Origin: Deinococcus marmoris
Lineage (GTDB): Bacteria; Deinococcota; Deinococci; Deinococcales; Deinococcaceae
Length of the DNA: 49,666 bases
Direction of reading: 5' to 3'
NCBI RefSeq assembly: GCF_001949125.1
Contig: NZ_MSTI01000095.1
Location: 1-49,666, forward strand
Below the pieces are notes generated by a model. That model was not told the origin of the DNA, did not search any database, and saw only the letters and a list, made by a program, of their open reading frames with translations. The translations under genes and the position numbers were made by a program. Shown piece by piece: positions 1 through 8,669 of the stretch; the stretch's first letter is position 1; every line of letters starts with the position of its first letter.

Positions 1-1206
1 ACTTTTTCGCGCAACAAGCCGCACGTGAACATCGGCACCATCGGACACGTCGATCACGGCAAGACCACCCTGACCGCTGCCATCACCTTCACGGCCGCCG
101 CGATGGACCCCACCATCGAAACGATGGACTACAGCCAGATCGACAAGGCCCCCGAAGAAAAGGCCCGTGGCATCACCATCAACACCTCCCACGTCGAGTA
201 CCAGACCGCCACCCGGCACTACTCGCACGTCGATTGCCCCGGTCACGCCGATTACATCAAGAACATGATCACCGGAGCCGCGCAGATGGACGGCGCAATC
301 CTGGTCGTCAGCTCCGCTGACGGCCCCATGCCCCAGACCCGCGAACATATCCTGCTGGGCCGTCAGGTGGGCATTCCCTACATGGTCGTCTTCATGAACA
401 AGGTCGACATGGTTGACGACGAGGAACTCCTCGAACTCGTGGAAATGGAAGTCCGTGAACTCCTGAGCAAGTACGAGTTCCCCGGCGACGATCTCCCCGT
501 GGTCAAGGGCAGCGCCCTCCAGGCGCTGGAAGTCCTGCAGAAAAACCCCAAGACCCCCCGTGGTGAAGACAAGTGGGTCGACGGCATCTGGGAACTTCTG
601 GACGCCGTGGACAGCTACATCCCCACCCCCGAGCGTGACACCGACAAGGCGTTCCTGATGCCCGTCGAAGACGTCTTCACCATCACCGGACGCGGCACCG
701 TTGCCACTGGACGCATCGAGCGCGGCATCGTCAAGATTCAGGACGAAGTCGAGATCGTGGGTCTGCGCGACACCAAGAAGACCACCGTGACCGGTGTGGA
801 AATGCACCGCAAGCTGCTGGATTCCGGGATGGCCGGGGACAACGTGGGCGTGTTGCTGCGCGGCGTCGCCCGCGACGACGTGGAGCGCGGTCAGGTGCTG
901 AGCAAGCCCGGCAGCATCAAGCCCCACACCAAGTTTGAAGCCAGCACCTACGTGCTGTCCAAGGATGAAGGTGGACGCCACAGCGCATTCTTCGGCGGCT
1001 ACCGTCCCCAGTTCTACTTCCGTACGACGGACGTGACCGGTGTGGTGGAACTGCCCGAGGGCGTGGAAATGGTCATGCCCGGCGACAACATCACCTTCAT
1101 CGTGGAACTGATCAAGCCGATCGCCATGGAAGAAGGACTGCGCTTCGCCATCCGTGAAGGTGGCCGCACCGTCGGCGCAGGCGTCGTCACCAAAGTTATC
1201 GAGTAA
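1..1206 (+). CDS. tuf: Elongation factor Tu (5' end cut off by the window)
   Basis: EF-Tu is the GTPase that delivers aminoacyl-tRNA to the ribosome. The frame is open from base 1 ([12 protein letters not shown]), so only the first few residues (normally M-A-K-G) are missing; an apparent start at base 25 is an internal GTG codon for Val. All GTPase motifs are visible: GHVDHGKT (G1), RGITIN (G2), DCPGHADY (G3), NKVD (G4) and SALQA (G5), followed by the two beta-barrel domains and the typical C-terminus ending [10 protein letters not shown]. The 401 visible residues fit the usual length of about 405. A hairpin with a T-run follows directly, so this is the last gene of its transcript. Confidence 0.98.
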   Translation, partial: TFSRNKPHVNIGTIGHVDHGKTTLTAAITFTAAAMDPTIETMDYSQIDKAPEEKARGITINTSHVEYQTATRHYSHVDCPGHADYIKNMITGAAQMDGAILVVSSADGPMPQTREHILLGRQVGIPYMVVFMNKVDMVDDEELLELVEMEVRELLSKYEFPGDDLPVVKGSALQALEVLQKNPKTPRGEDKWVDGIWELLDAVDSYIPTPERDTDKAFLMPVEDVFTITGRGTVATGRIERGIVKIQDEVEIVGLRDTKKTTVTGVEMHRKLLDSGMAGDNVGVLLRGVARDDVERGQVLSKPGSIKPHTKFEASTYVLSKDEGGRHSAFFGGYRPQFYFRTTDVTGVVELPEGVEMVMPGDNITFIVELIKPIAMEEGLRFAIREGGRTVGAGVVTKVIE

Positions 1207-1222
1207 AGGTTCAAACCAGAAG

Positions 1223-1251
1223 GGGGAGGCTTGCGGGCCTCCTCTTTTTTT
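1223..1251 (+). terminator. Intrinsic terminator of tuf
   Basis: A GGAGGC stem (1225-1230) pairs with GCCTCC (1237-1242) across a 6-base loop and is followed by TCTTTTTTT. It lies 18 bases after the tuf stop codon. Confidence 0.85.
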
Positions 1252-1283
1252 GTTGCGCCAACGCGGTGCGCTAGCCTGACCGC

Positions 1284-1847
1284 ATGGCAAAACAGTTTCC
1301 GGCCATCAGCCCAGAGCATCAGGCCTTCATCGAGAAGCAGCCGATTTTCTTCGTCGGCACGGCGGCGGCGGATGGCCGGGTCAACGTGTCGCCCAAGGGG
1401 ATGGACAGCCTGCGCGTGCTGGGGCCGAACCGGGTGATGTGGCTGAACGTGACGGGCAGCGGCAACGAGACCGCCGCTCATCTGCTCCTGCTTCCGCGCA
1501 TGACACTGATGTTCTGTGCCTTCGACGGTGCGCCGCTGATTTTGCGGCTGTACGGCACAGCCCGCATGGTCCAGCCGGATCAGGCCGAGTGGGCAGACCT
1601 CTATACCCAGTTTCCAGCGCTGCCTGCCGCGCGCCAGATTTACCTGCTGGACGTCGATCTGGTGCAGACCTCGTGTGGAATGGCCGTGCCCCTGATGGAC
1701 TTCCACGAGGGGCGCGAGAATCTGAACGAGGTTCACAGGAAGCTGAGCGACGAGCAACTCGGCGACTACCGGCAGCGCAAGAACGCCCGGAGCATCGACG
1801 GCTTTCCGACGGGACTGCCCGAGGCCACTGAAGCCCAGCTTTCCTGA
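1284..1847 (+). CDS. Pyridoxamine 5'-phosphate oxidase-like FMN-binding protein
   Basis: This 187-residue soluble protein has the look of the FMN-binding split-barrel superfamily (PNPOx-like). The N-terminal half reads ...IFFVGTAAADGRVNVSPKG, with strands VMWLNVTGSGNETAAHL and LMFCAFDGAPLILRLYGTARM, the pattern of uncharacterised oxidase-like proteins. Family members bind FMN, F420 or haem, and the substrate cannot be told here. The start is supported by a TAGCCT -10 box only 6 bases upstream of the ATG, meaning a leaderless mRNA. It is a single gene between the tuf terminator and the rpmG promoter. Confidence is good for the family and low for the reaction. Confidence 0.85.
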   Translation: MAKQFPAISPEHQAFIEKQPIFFVGTAAADGRVNVSPKGMDSLRVLGPNRVMWLNVTGSGNETAAHLLLLPRMTLMFCAFDGAPLILRLYGTARMVQPDQAEWADLYTQFPALPAARQIYLLDVDLVQTSCGMAVPLMDFHEGRENLNEVHRKLSDEQLGDYRQRKNARSIDGFPTGLPEATEAQLS

Positions 1848-1864
1848 TTCTCCAGAAACGGCGG

Positions 1865-1893
1865 TGGACAGTCCGCCCGTCACGGTTTATACT
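1865..1893 (+). promoter_or_regulatory. Sigma-A type promoter for rpmG-secE-nusG
   Basis: TGGACA (1865-1870) and TATACT (1888-1893) are separated by exactly 17 bases. This predicts a transcription start near 1900 and a leader of about 120 bases before rpmG. Confidence 0.7.
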
Positions 1894-1903
1894 CGTGGGT
1901 GTT

Positions 1904-1926
1904 GCCCGCCACCCCGGCGGGCTTTT
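1904..1926 (+). terminator. Terminator-like hairpin at the very start of the rpmG leader
   Basis: GCCCGCC (1904-1910) and GGCGGGC (1916-1922) form a perfect 7-bp stem with a 5-base loop, followed by TTTT. It falls within about 5-25 bases of the predicted start of transcription. It may be a 5' mRNA-stabilising hairpin, or a terminator for transcripts arriving from upstream. Its role is unknown. Confidence 0.5.
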
Positions 1927-2021
1927 ACCAGCGAATGATCCTGCCGCCATCAGAATGATTGTGGGCAGGCGCTGGGAGCAGAACTCCCCTTTATGGGGTG
2001 GCTGCGAAAGGAGCGACCAAC

Positions 2022-2189
2022 ATGGCGAAAGACGGACCCCGCATTATCGTGAAGATGGAAAGCACCGCCGGCACGGGCTTTTACTACACCACCACCAAGA
2101 ACCGCCGCAACACGCAGGCCAAGCTGGAACTGCGCAAGTATGACCCCATGGCAAAAAAGCATGTGGTCTTCAAGGAGAAGAAGGTCTGA
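2022..2189 (+). CDS. rpmG: 50S ribosomal protein L33
   Basis: This 55-residue basic protein of the large ribosomal subunit begins [14 protein letters not shown] and contains the family core [13 protein letters not shown] and [18 protein letters not shown]. The ATG at 2022 follows AAGGAG (2008-2013) at good spacing. No cysteine pairs are present, so this is the zinc-free form of L33. It is the first gene of the rpmG-secE-nusG transcript, an order common in Deinococcus-Thermus and many other bacteria. Confidence 0.97.
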   Translation: MAKDGPRIIVKMESTAGTGFYYTTTKNRRNTQAKLELRKYDPMAKKHVVFKEKKV

Positions 2190-2265
2190 TTCCGGTCTTC
2201 TCCAGGCGGCCTGTGCTGGTCTGGAGACGCCGTTTCAGTCCCCTTCCTCTTCCGCAGGTGAATGC

Positions 2266-2441
2266 ATGAATCTGATTCAGTACTTCCAGGACTCGCGCGC
2301 CGAACTGGCCCGTGTGTCGTGGCCGACGCGCCAGCAGGTGTTTGAAGGCACGCAGGCCGTGCTGATCTTCGTCGTGGCCCTGTCCATCATCGTGTGGGTG
2401 CTGGACCTGGTGTTCAGCAACCTGATCCGACTGGTGTTGCC

Positions 2442-2445
<4 letters not shown>
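2266..2445 (+). CDS. secE: Preprotein translocase subunit SecE
   Basis: This is the short bacterial form (59 residues) of the SecE subunit that clamps the SecY channel in the plasma membrane. It has an amphipathic N-terminal helix with the conserved stretch [13 protein letters not shown], then one membrane segment (about residues 30-50, [19 protein letters not shown]). AGGTGA lies upstream of the ATG. Its TGA stop overlaps the nusG ATG (ATGA at 2442-2445), which predicts translational coupling. The secE-nusG order is very widely conserved. Confidence 0.97.
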
Positions 2446-3014
<569 letters not shown>

Positions 3015-3065
3015 GTCCAGTCCCCGATCTGCTGCCCCTGATCTGCTACACCCGGCCTGCCGCAC

Positions 3066-3094
3066 TTGGCAGGAGCGGGCTGAGCGAGTAAAAT
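3066..3094 (+). promoter_or_regulatory. Promoter of rplKA
   Basis: TTGGCA (3066-3071) and TAAAAT (3089-3094) are 17 bases apart. The predicted start near 3101 leaves a leader of about 100 bases before rplK, long enough for L1-type autogenous control, but I could not identify an L1 site with confidence. Confidence 0.7.
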
Positions 3095-3204
3095 GAAAAA
3101 GTTGCTGTCACTCTGCCCATACAGGCAGCAGAGGCGGAACTTAGCGCCAGCACCCCATCACGTTCTGACAGGACGCGTTCAACCGGGGGAGCTAAGGAGT
3201 CGAA

Positions 3205-3631
<427 letters not shown>

Positions 3632-3639
<8 letters not shown>

Positions 3640-4327
3640 GCACGGCAAGCGCTACCGCGCACTGGAAGGCAAGGTGGACCGCGACAAGCAGTACACCATC
3701 GAGGAAGCCGCCGCCATGGTCAAGGACATCGCCACGGCGAAGTTCGACGAGACGGTGGAAGTCCACTTCCGCCTCGGCATCGATCCCCGCAAGAGTGACC
3801 AGAACGTGCGCGGCACGGTCTCGCTGCCTCACGGCACGGGCCGCACCGTTCGCGTGGTGGTCATTACCAAGGGCGAGAACGTCGCCGCTGCCGAGGCCGC
3901 TGGCGCAGATGTGGCCGGGGGCGACGAGCTGATCGAACGCATCGCGGGCGGCTTCATGGACTTCGACGCCGTGGTGGCGACGCCGGACATGATGGCCTCC
4001 GTGGGTCAGAAACTGGCCCGTCTGCTGGGGCCGCGCGGCCTGCTGCCCAACCCCAAGAGCGGCACCGTGGGTCCCGACGTGACCGGCATGGTGTCCAGCC
4101 TCAAGGCCGGGCGTATCGAGTTCCGCAACGACAAGACCGGCGTGATCCACGCGCCCATCGGCAAGGCCAGCTTCGACCCGGCCAACCTGAGCGCCAACTA
4201 CGCCGCGCTGGTTTCCGCGCTGGAAGGGGCCAAGCCCAGCAGCGCCAAGGGTGTGTTCATCCGCACCGTCTTCATGACCACCACGATGGGACCCAGCATT
4301 CCGCTGAGCCTCAGCGCCCAGTCCTGA
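3632..4327 (+). CDS. rplA: 50S ribosomal protein L1
   Basis: L1 (231 residues) forms the mobile L1 stalk near the ribosomal E site and in many bacteria represses its own operon. Family features are [21 protein letters not shown] at the start, the motif [40 protein letters not shown], and the C-terminal [20 protein letters not shown]. The ATG at 3632 overlaps the end of rplK, indicating coupling. A GGGGG/CCCCC hairpin at 4357-4372 follows without a good T-run. Confidence 0.98.
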
Positions 4328-4436
4328 TTACCCAACCCTGACCATACTTCTGAGCTGGGGGTTTCGGCCCCCTCTCATTCCCAACTTCCGGCACCCCGGT
4401 GCAATTTTGCGCCTCTCCCCAATCCGTTTCTAGTGC

Positions 4437-4500
4437 GGCACCCAAGACAGCGGGGACCCTTGCCCGGTTTAAACATCCCGCCGAGTTGCCAGGCTGCGAA
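4437..4500 (+). ncRNA. L10-type ribosomal protein leader (candidate)
   Basis: The 230-base leader of rplJ contains the pattern CCAAGACAGCGGGG ... TTTAAACATCCCGCCGAG, matching what I recall of the L10(L12)4-binding leader: AAGACAGC then a short stem (GCGGG with CCCGC) closed by GCCGAG. L10 bound to L7/L12 would repress translation of rplJL. A possible promoter, TTGCGC (4407-4412) with TAGTGC (4431-4436), would start within or just after this element, so transcription more likely begins upstream. A covariance-model search with the L10_leader family would settle it. Confidence 0.6.
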
Positions 4501-4557
4501 GCGCAACCGCGCGAACTTGCACCTGCAAACTTGTTCAACCACGAGGAGGTTCACTGC

Positions 4558-5151
4558 GTGGCGAATCCCAAGAACGTGCAGACCCTCAGCACCCTCAAAC
4601 AGAGCCTGAATGACATCGAGACGTTTTACGTCGTCGATTACCAGGGTCTGAGCGCAGGGCAACTGAGCAAACTGCGAAGAGACATCCGCGAGAAGGGCGG
4701 GCAACTGATCGTTGCCAAGAACACCCTGATCGACCGCGCCCTTCAGGAAGGGGGCCGCGACTTCTCGGCCACCCTGAAAGGCCCCAGCGCCCTGGTGCTG
4801 GCCCACTCTGACCCTGCTGGCGTTGCCAAGGCTCTGGCCGACGCCGCCAAGGGCAACGACAAGGGCATTCCCTCTGTCAAGAGCGGCTTCCTGGAAGGCA
4901 ACAAGGTGGACGCCAGTGTCGTCAACCGCATTGCCAGCCTGGGCAGCAAGGAAACCTTGCAGGCCGAACTGGTCGGCGTCCTCAGCGCCCACCTCAGCAA
5001 CTTCGTGGGCATCCTCGAAGCGTACAAGACCAAGCTCGAAGAGGGCGGCGCTGGTAACAGTGCTGGTGCTGGCGACAACGCTGTGGCCGAAGGTGCTGCT
5101 GCTGAGAGCGCTGCTGCTGGCGAAAGCACCGATGAAGGCGCGGGCGCTTAA
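4558..5151 (+). CDS. rplJ: 50S ribosomal protein L10
   Basis: L10 anchors the L7/L12 dimers to the ribosome stalk. The GTG at 4558 follows AGGAGGT at 7 bases. The N-terminal rRNA-binding domain reads [40 protein letters not shown], with the conserved [16 protein letters not shown], and the helix that holds L12 is near residues 140-165 ([20 protein letters not shown]). At 197 residues it is longer than the usual 165-175. The extra length is a low-complexity Ala/Gly/Glu/Ser tail after about residue 165. The long leader upstream carries a likely autoregulatory element. Confidence 0.97.
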   Translation: MANPKNVQTLSTLKQSLNDIETFYVVDYQGLSAGQLSKLRRDIREKGGQLIVAKNTLIDRALQEGGRDFSATLKGPSALVLAHSDPAGVAKALADAAKGNDKGIPSVKSGFLEGNKVDASVVNRIASLGSKETLQAELVGVLSAHLSNFVGILEAYKTKLEEGGAGNSAGAGDNAVAEGAAAESAAAGESTDEGAGA

Positions 5152-5232
5152 GCGTCTGCATCTTTTCTCAGATCATCTTCAATCCACCATCAATCCTTAA
5201 AGTTTTAATTCCACTTCTGGAGGAACACCAAC

Positions 5233-5598
5233 ATGGCATATGACAAGCAGGCAATGATCGATCAACTCGGCACTCTGACCATCATGGAACTCGCGGACCT
5301 GATCGACGGCCTCAAAGAGCAGTGGGGCGTTACGGCTGCTGTCTCGATGGGCGGCGGCGCTGCTGCTGCGGCCCCCGCAGCCGAAGAGAAGACCGAATTT
5401 GACGTGGTTCTGGTGAGCGCCGGGGCCAGCAAGATCAACGTCATTAAGGAAATCCGCGCCATCACCGGCCTGGGTCTGAAGGAAGCCAAGGACATGAGCG
5501 AGAAGGGCGGCGCACTCAAGGAAGGCATCTCCAAGGACGAGGCCGACAAGTTCAAGGCCCAGTTGGAAGCCGTCGGCGCAACCGTCGAGCTGAAGTAA
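5233..5598 (+). CDS. rplL: 50S ribosomal protein L7/L12
   Basis: This 121-residue stalk protein recruits translation factors to the ribosome. It has the N-terminal dimer domain ([24 protein letters not shown]), an Ala-rich hinge ([14 protein letters not shown]) and the conserved C-terminal domain ([34 protein letters not shown]). TGGAGGA precedes the ATG. It follows rplJ after 81 bases and ends at a strong terminator. rpoB and rpoC, which follow rplL in many bacteria, are absent here. Confidence 0.98.
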   Translation: MAYDKQAMIDQLGTLTIMELADLIDGLKEQWGVTAAVSMGGGAAAAAPAAEEKTEFDVVLVSAGASKINVIKEIRAITGLGLKEAKDMSEKGGALKEGISKDEADKFKAQLEAVGATVELK

Positions 5599-5634
5599 GC
5601 CCCAACAGGCTTAACCCCGTTACCGGGCGTGCAG

Positions 5635-5666
5635 CCCCCTGGCCCTTTGTGGCCGGGGGGTTTTTT
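5635..5666 (+). terminator. Intrinsic terminator of rplJL
   Basis: CCCCC-T-GGCC (5635-5644) pairs with GGCC-GGGGG (5651-5659) around a 6-base loop, followed by six T. This closes the ribosomal protein block. Confidence 0.92.
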
Positions 5667-5688
5667 GTGGTCTTGGTTTGAAGTCAGA

Positions 5689-5743
5689 GCCTGCGCGGTG
5701 GCCCCCTCACCTTTCCGACGCTCCCACAAGTGGAGAGGGGAAA
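5689..5743. repeat. Short GC-rich intergenic repeat, copy A
   Basis: The 18-base core GCCTGCGCGGTGGCCCCC recurs with one mismatch at 21408-21425, and both copies continue to a CCCACAAG...GTGGAG hairpin. It lies between the rplL terminator and a convergent gene. Confidence 0.5.
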
Positions 5744-5774
5744 AGGCACATAACGTTTCCAGATCAAGCGATCC

Positions 5775-6371
5775 TTATGGCAGGAGTCGCTGCCGCATCG
5801 CCTGCCGCACCAGCAGAGAAGCGTCCTGACCCAGCCGTTCGGCGGCGTCGGGCGGAAGATTAGCGCGGGCTGCCAGCACCAGCCGCACGCCATAATCGGG
5901 ATCACCGAGCAACAGGGTCAGCAATTCCAGCGACAGATCAGGCCGGGCTGCCACTCGCGCCCGCACCTTCCAGACGGTATGCCGGGCAAGCTGGCGAACC
6001 TCGTCCAGCGTCAGCGCGGGATGTCCGGCCACGGCCACCTGAAAGCGGGAATCGGCATGGGCCAGCGCGTAACGCCGGAGCCAGTCGGGAGCCTGGGGCC
6101 GGGCCACCAGATTCAGCACGGTGTCGGTGGGCCAGCCCTCCAGCAGACCGGGGTGGGCCAGCCGCAGCAGACTCAGGGCCGGGTTGCCCAGCACCTGGGC
6201 AGGATAGTCAGCGGCCAGACGGCCCAGCACGGCGGCGGGCGTGTTGGGATGACCGGCCACTGCCGCGCGAAGCTCTGGCGAAAGCTGTTCGGACAGCACG
6301 GTCAATTGCGCCGCCGTCAACGCTGGCGCTAGTACCGCTGTGTGGGGGGAAGATCCAGTTTCTCCTGCCAT
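5775..6371 (-). CDS. Variant leucine-rich repeat (LRV/HEAT-like) protein
   Basis: The 198-residue product is built almost wholly of tandem helical units of about 20-25 residues. Examples are LRAAVAGHPNTPAAVLGRLAADY, AQVLGNPALSLLRLAHP, FQVAVAGHPALTLDEVRQLARH, VRARVAARPDLSLELLTLLLGD, VRLVLAARANLPPDAAERLGQD and VRQAMRQRLL. The repeating (V/A)A-x-(H/R/N)P-x-(L/T) pattern is that of LRV repeats, which form a right-handed protein-binding solenoid. No catalytic domain or signal peptide is visible. The ATG at 6371 overlaps the preceding gene by 43 bases; a shorter start is possible. It is last in the operon 7215 to 5775. Its function is unknown and a scaffold role is inferred. Confidence 0.75.
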   Translation of the reverse strand: MAGETGSSPHTAVLAPALTAAQLTVLSEQLSPELRAAVAGHPNTPAAVLGRLAADYPAQVLGNPALSLLRLAHPGLLEGWPTDTVLNLVARPQAPDWLRRYALAHADSRFQVAVAGHPALTLDEVRQLARHTVWKVRARVAARPDLSLELLTLLLGDPDYGVRLVLAARANLPPDAAERLGQDASLLVRQAMRQRLLP

Positions 6372-6655
6372 AGCGTCAGCAACTCCTTGAGATCGTCCAC
6401 CGGTTCGTCGCCGGGGTTTTTTGGCTCGATCTCGTCAAGCACTTCAAACACGAAAGCCTCGGGGCCGTCTGTCTGCCAGTCGGCCTGCATGACCCTGTTC
6501 GGGTGCAGGCCGTTCTGAAGCTGAAAGCGAATGCGGTTGAGCATCCCGTCCAGATGGAGACTCTGGCCGAGCAGGGTGCGTCCGCTGGGCGTGTGCGTTA
6601 CGCGGTAGATACCCATACGCGGTGTGAAGTCTTTGTACTGGCGCGGCGCGGTCAT
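6329..6655 (-). CDS. GIY-YIG nuclease superfamily protein
   Basis: The 108-residue protein carries GIYRVTHTPSGRTLLGQS (about residues 15-32), which matches the GIY...(Y)(I/L)G signature; the usual YIG is LLG. This is followed by LNRIRFQLQNGLHPNRVMQADWQTDGPEAFVFEVLDEI, typical of small stand-alone GIY-YIG proteins, with the catalytic-type Arg (RIRF or NRV) and Glu (FEVL) regions present. It could be a DNA nuclease or a degenerate, non-catalytic binder. The start overlaps the DUF2239 stop by 4 bases (coupled), and its 3' end overlaps the LRV gene. Confidence 0.75.
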   Translation of the reverse strand: MTAPRQYKDFTPRMGIYRVTHTPSGRTLLGQSLHLDGMLNRIRFQLQNGLHPNRVMQADWQTDGPEAFVFEVLDEIEPKNPGDEPVDDLKELLTLWQEKLDLPPTQRY

Positions 6656-7215
6656 GCTTTTTCCACGAAGGCGGGAGAGGCCAGATACAGCGCGTGAGTG
6701 CGGATGTCTTCCGGCCAGTTCTGCAACTGGACCGCGAACGCCGCGCCGTCGCCCGCATACAGAGCGCGGGTGGCGTCCTCGTAGCCGGGCAGATCACCAC
6801 CGATCACGCCCAGAAAGCGGTCTGTGGCCGTCTGGGCCTGACGGCGGCGTTCACCGTCCGGGTCCGCCTTGCGTGCCTCGTCGATCAGCCGCCGTAGCGC
6901 CGCCGAGGCGCCGCCGCGCTGGCCCTCCAGCCACTCCCAATGCCGGGGCAACAGCGTGACCTCGCGGGCCACCACGCCCAGTCTAGGGCGGCCCGGTCCA
7001 GCTTTAGCAGGCGCGGGGGCGTAGCCCTCCAGCACGTCTTCCAGACTGCCGCGTAGGTCAAAGTCTGTTTGCCGCCCTGTCTGATCATTGAAGGTCAGCA
7101 GGGGTTGAGAGGTGGCCTGTTCACTGGACTTGAGGAAGGTCAGCACATCCTGAAGTGGTGCGGTGAGCAGGCGTTCGTGGCCCTGGAAAATGGTCAGTGT
7201 CGGCGGGTCAGTCAT
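6652..7215 (-). CDS. DUF2239 family protein
   Basis: The 187-residue product matches my recollection of DUF2239. The N-terminal half has strand-like segments (TLTIFQGHERLLTAPLQDVLTFLK, LLTFNDQTGRQTDFDL), followed by the conserved block GRPRLGVVAREVTLLPRHWEWL, then a charged helical C-terminus with an R-R-R-Q stretch and YLASPAFVEKA. No function is established for the family; the basic central block suggests nucleic-acid contact, but that is inference. The ATG lies 6 bases after a TAGTAT -10 box, giving a leaderless mRNA. It is the first gene of a three-gene overlapping operon and sits under a tandem operator. Confidence 0.85.
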   Translation of the reverse strand: MTDPPTLTIFQGHERLLTAPLQDVLTFLKSSEQATSQPLLTFNDQTGRQTDFDLRGSLEDVLEGYAPAPAKAGPGRPRLGVVAREVTLLPRHWEWLEGQRGGASAALRRLIDEARKADPDGERRRQAQTATDRFLGVIGGDLPGYEDATRALYAGDGAAFAVQLQNWPEDIRTHALYLASPAFVEKA

Positions 7216-7220
7216 ATCAA

Positions 7221-7264
7221 AATACTATCCGGGTAGAATTGATCAAGTCAATACCATCCGGGTA
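7221..7264 (-). promoter_or_regulatory. Promoter with two direct-repeat operators for the DUF2239 operon
   Basis: On the minus strand TTGACT (7246-7251) and TAGTAT (7222-7227) are 18 bases apart, and the ATG begins 6 bases further on. Two copies of TACCCGGAT(A/G)GTATT lie at 7221-7235 and 7250-7264, 29 bases apart: one covers the -10 and spacer, the other lies just upstream of the -35. They differ at one base in 15. This geometry fits a repressor that covers the promoter. The regulator is not identifiable here. Confidence 0.75.
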
Positions 7265-7284
7265 ATATCGATGGCTTAGCGATG

Positions 7285-7614
7285 TCAAGATGATCTGGCC
7301 TCTGTCCACTTCGGTGAAGGCAGCATGCGGCCCACCAGCAACAGCAACAAGCCATAGAGCAGCACATTGACTGCAAATGGAGCGGTCTGCCAGCCGAGCT
7401 GCACTGGATCAACCCTGGCCGTAGCCTCTTCCTGGCCTACCACGGCCTGAAGAGAGAAGGCCAGCGGCCAGCCTGCTTCACGCACAGGCGCGGCGCAGGT
7501 GGCTCCCGGCGGACACGGCTCCGTCAGGCGGTAGACAACACGGTTGGCAAACAGACTGAGCAGCGTGCAGGCCAGAGCCAGCATCAGGGTCAGCAACAGC
7601 CGCCTCACCTTCAC
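7285..7614 (-). CDS. Small membrane protein of unknown function
   Basis: I do not recognise this 109-residue protein. It has an N-terminal membrane segment (VRRLLLTLMLALACTLLSLF), a loop with two cysteines (PCPPGATCAAP) that could form a disulfide outside the membrane, and a second membrane segment near the C-terminus (AVNVLLYGLLLLLVGRML). I chose GTG at 7614 because it overlaps the stop codon of the preceding TPR gene as GTGA; a longer form from 7653 would overlap that gene by 43 bases. It is probably made together with the TPR protein and may act with it at the membrane. Confidence 0.65.
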   Translation of the reverse strand: MKVRRLLLTLMLALACTLLSLFANRVVYRLTEPCPPGATCAAPVREAGWPLAFSLQAVVGQEEATARVDPVQLGWQTAPFAVNVLLYGLLLLLVGRMLPSPKWTEARSS

Positions 7615-8402
7615 TTCAACTCTCGCCTTAGCCCGGACGCCAGATCGAACCACTCGCGTTCCTGGCGGCGGTAGAGGGCGGTGGCGCGGCTCTCGGTCTT
7701 GGCGATGGCGTCCAGCACCGTCTGCGCCTCGGCAGCGCGGCCCTGTTTCACCAGATAGGCGGCGTAACGGGCGCGGGGTTCCTCAGTGATGGCGGCGGTT
7801 AAAGCGTCCTGATAGGTGGCGTCGGCCTGGGGCTTGCCCTGCGTTTCCTGGGCCTGGGCCAACAGGGTCAGGGCGCGGGTGCGGGTGGCGGCGCTGGTCT
7901 TGAGGTCCACGGCGTTCAGGCGGCCCTCGGCCCCGGCAGGATTGCCGCGCGCCAGATCCAGTTCGGCGCTGGTCAGCAGAACCACCGGATCGTCGGCGTA
8001 GATCCCCCGGAGCAGCGGGTCGAGGGTGGCCTGGGCCTCGTCCCGTCGCCCGGCGCGGGCCAGCAGAGCGGCCAGCCCAGCGCGGTTGGCCAGCGTGTCG
8101 CTCTCGTCCAACTGCGCCTGGGACTCGCGGATGCGGGTATCCAGCGGCTTGAGGGCCTCCACGCCGCGCGAGACCGCCTGCCCGGCCACGCGCCCGCTGC
8201 CGCGCAGGGCCGGGATCAGGACCAGAAAGGTGTAAGCCAGTGCCCCCAGCATGCCGAAGATGCTGCCCAGCAGCGCCCCGAAGCCCAGCAGGAACATCCA
8301 GAAAATCTGCTGCCGGGTCACGATGGCGTGGACCAGACCCACCACCGCCAGCCCGCGCAGCACGTTGAAGATCAGAGGAAGGTAGGGTTGGATGACGTCC
8401 AT
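7611..8402 (-). CDS. Membrane-anchored tetratricopeptide-repeat protein
   Basis: The 263-residue product starts MDVIQPYLPLIFNVLRGLAVVGLVHAIVTRQ and has two N-terminal membrane segments (about residues 8-28 and 33-65, the second pair of helices rich in Gly), then a cytosolic region of TPR-like helices (TLANRAGLAALLARAGRRDEAQATLDPLL, VVLLTSAELDLARGNPAGAEGRL, ARYAAYLVKQGRAAEAQTVLDAI). The start at 8402 is favoured by a TATCAT box 7 bases upstream; starts at 8411 or 8468 are possible. Such proteins usually act as scaffolds for membrane complexes; no specific partner is known beyond the coupled gene downstream. Confidence 0.75.
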   Translation of the reverse strand: MDVIQPYLPLIFNVLRGLAVVGLVHAIVTRQQIFWMFLLGFGALLGSIFGMLGALAYTFLVLIPALRGSGRVAGQAVSRGVEALKPLDTRIRESQAQLDESDTLANRAGLAALLARAGRRDEAQATLDPLLRGIYADDPVVLLTSAELDLARGNPAGAEGRLNAVDLKTSAATRTRALTLLAQAQETQGKPQADATYQDALTAAITEEPRARYAAYLVKQGRAAEAQTVLDAIAKTESRATALYRRQEREWFDLASGLRRELK

Positions 8403-8669
8403 CTGGACCATGATAGACGGCAGGCCGAAAGACAATAGGAGTGCAGCTCGCCCCATCTGCCACGCCACGATTCAGGCCGTCCACACAAATGGCCTGACGA
8501 TGAGAAGATGAACATTCTCGCTCCCAGCAGGCTCCAGGCAAGAAAGTGGTGACACCGCATGGCCTAGACTGAGGGCCTATGTTCAGGCCCCATCTCTTCT
8601 GGTCGAGACTGCCCCCACCGCCGGAGGGTGTCCGGGCCGGCGGACTGTAAAGCGGCAGGTGGAGGACAG

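Noticed and set aside
1014..1883. 289-codon open frame on the minus strand opposite tuf and the FMN protein
   Set aside because: It lies antisense to two well-supported genes; GC-rich third positions give long open frames on the opposite strand. Its product has no recognisable domain.
1848..2265. A tRNA-Trp near rpmG/secE, as found in some bacteria
   Set aside because: No cloverleaf or CCA anticodon arrangement could be built in either gap.
4357..4376. GGGGG/CCCCC hairpin after rplA as a terminator
   Set aside because: Only five pairs and followed by TCTCATTC, not a T-run; probably allows read-through into rplJL.
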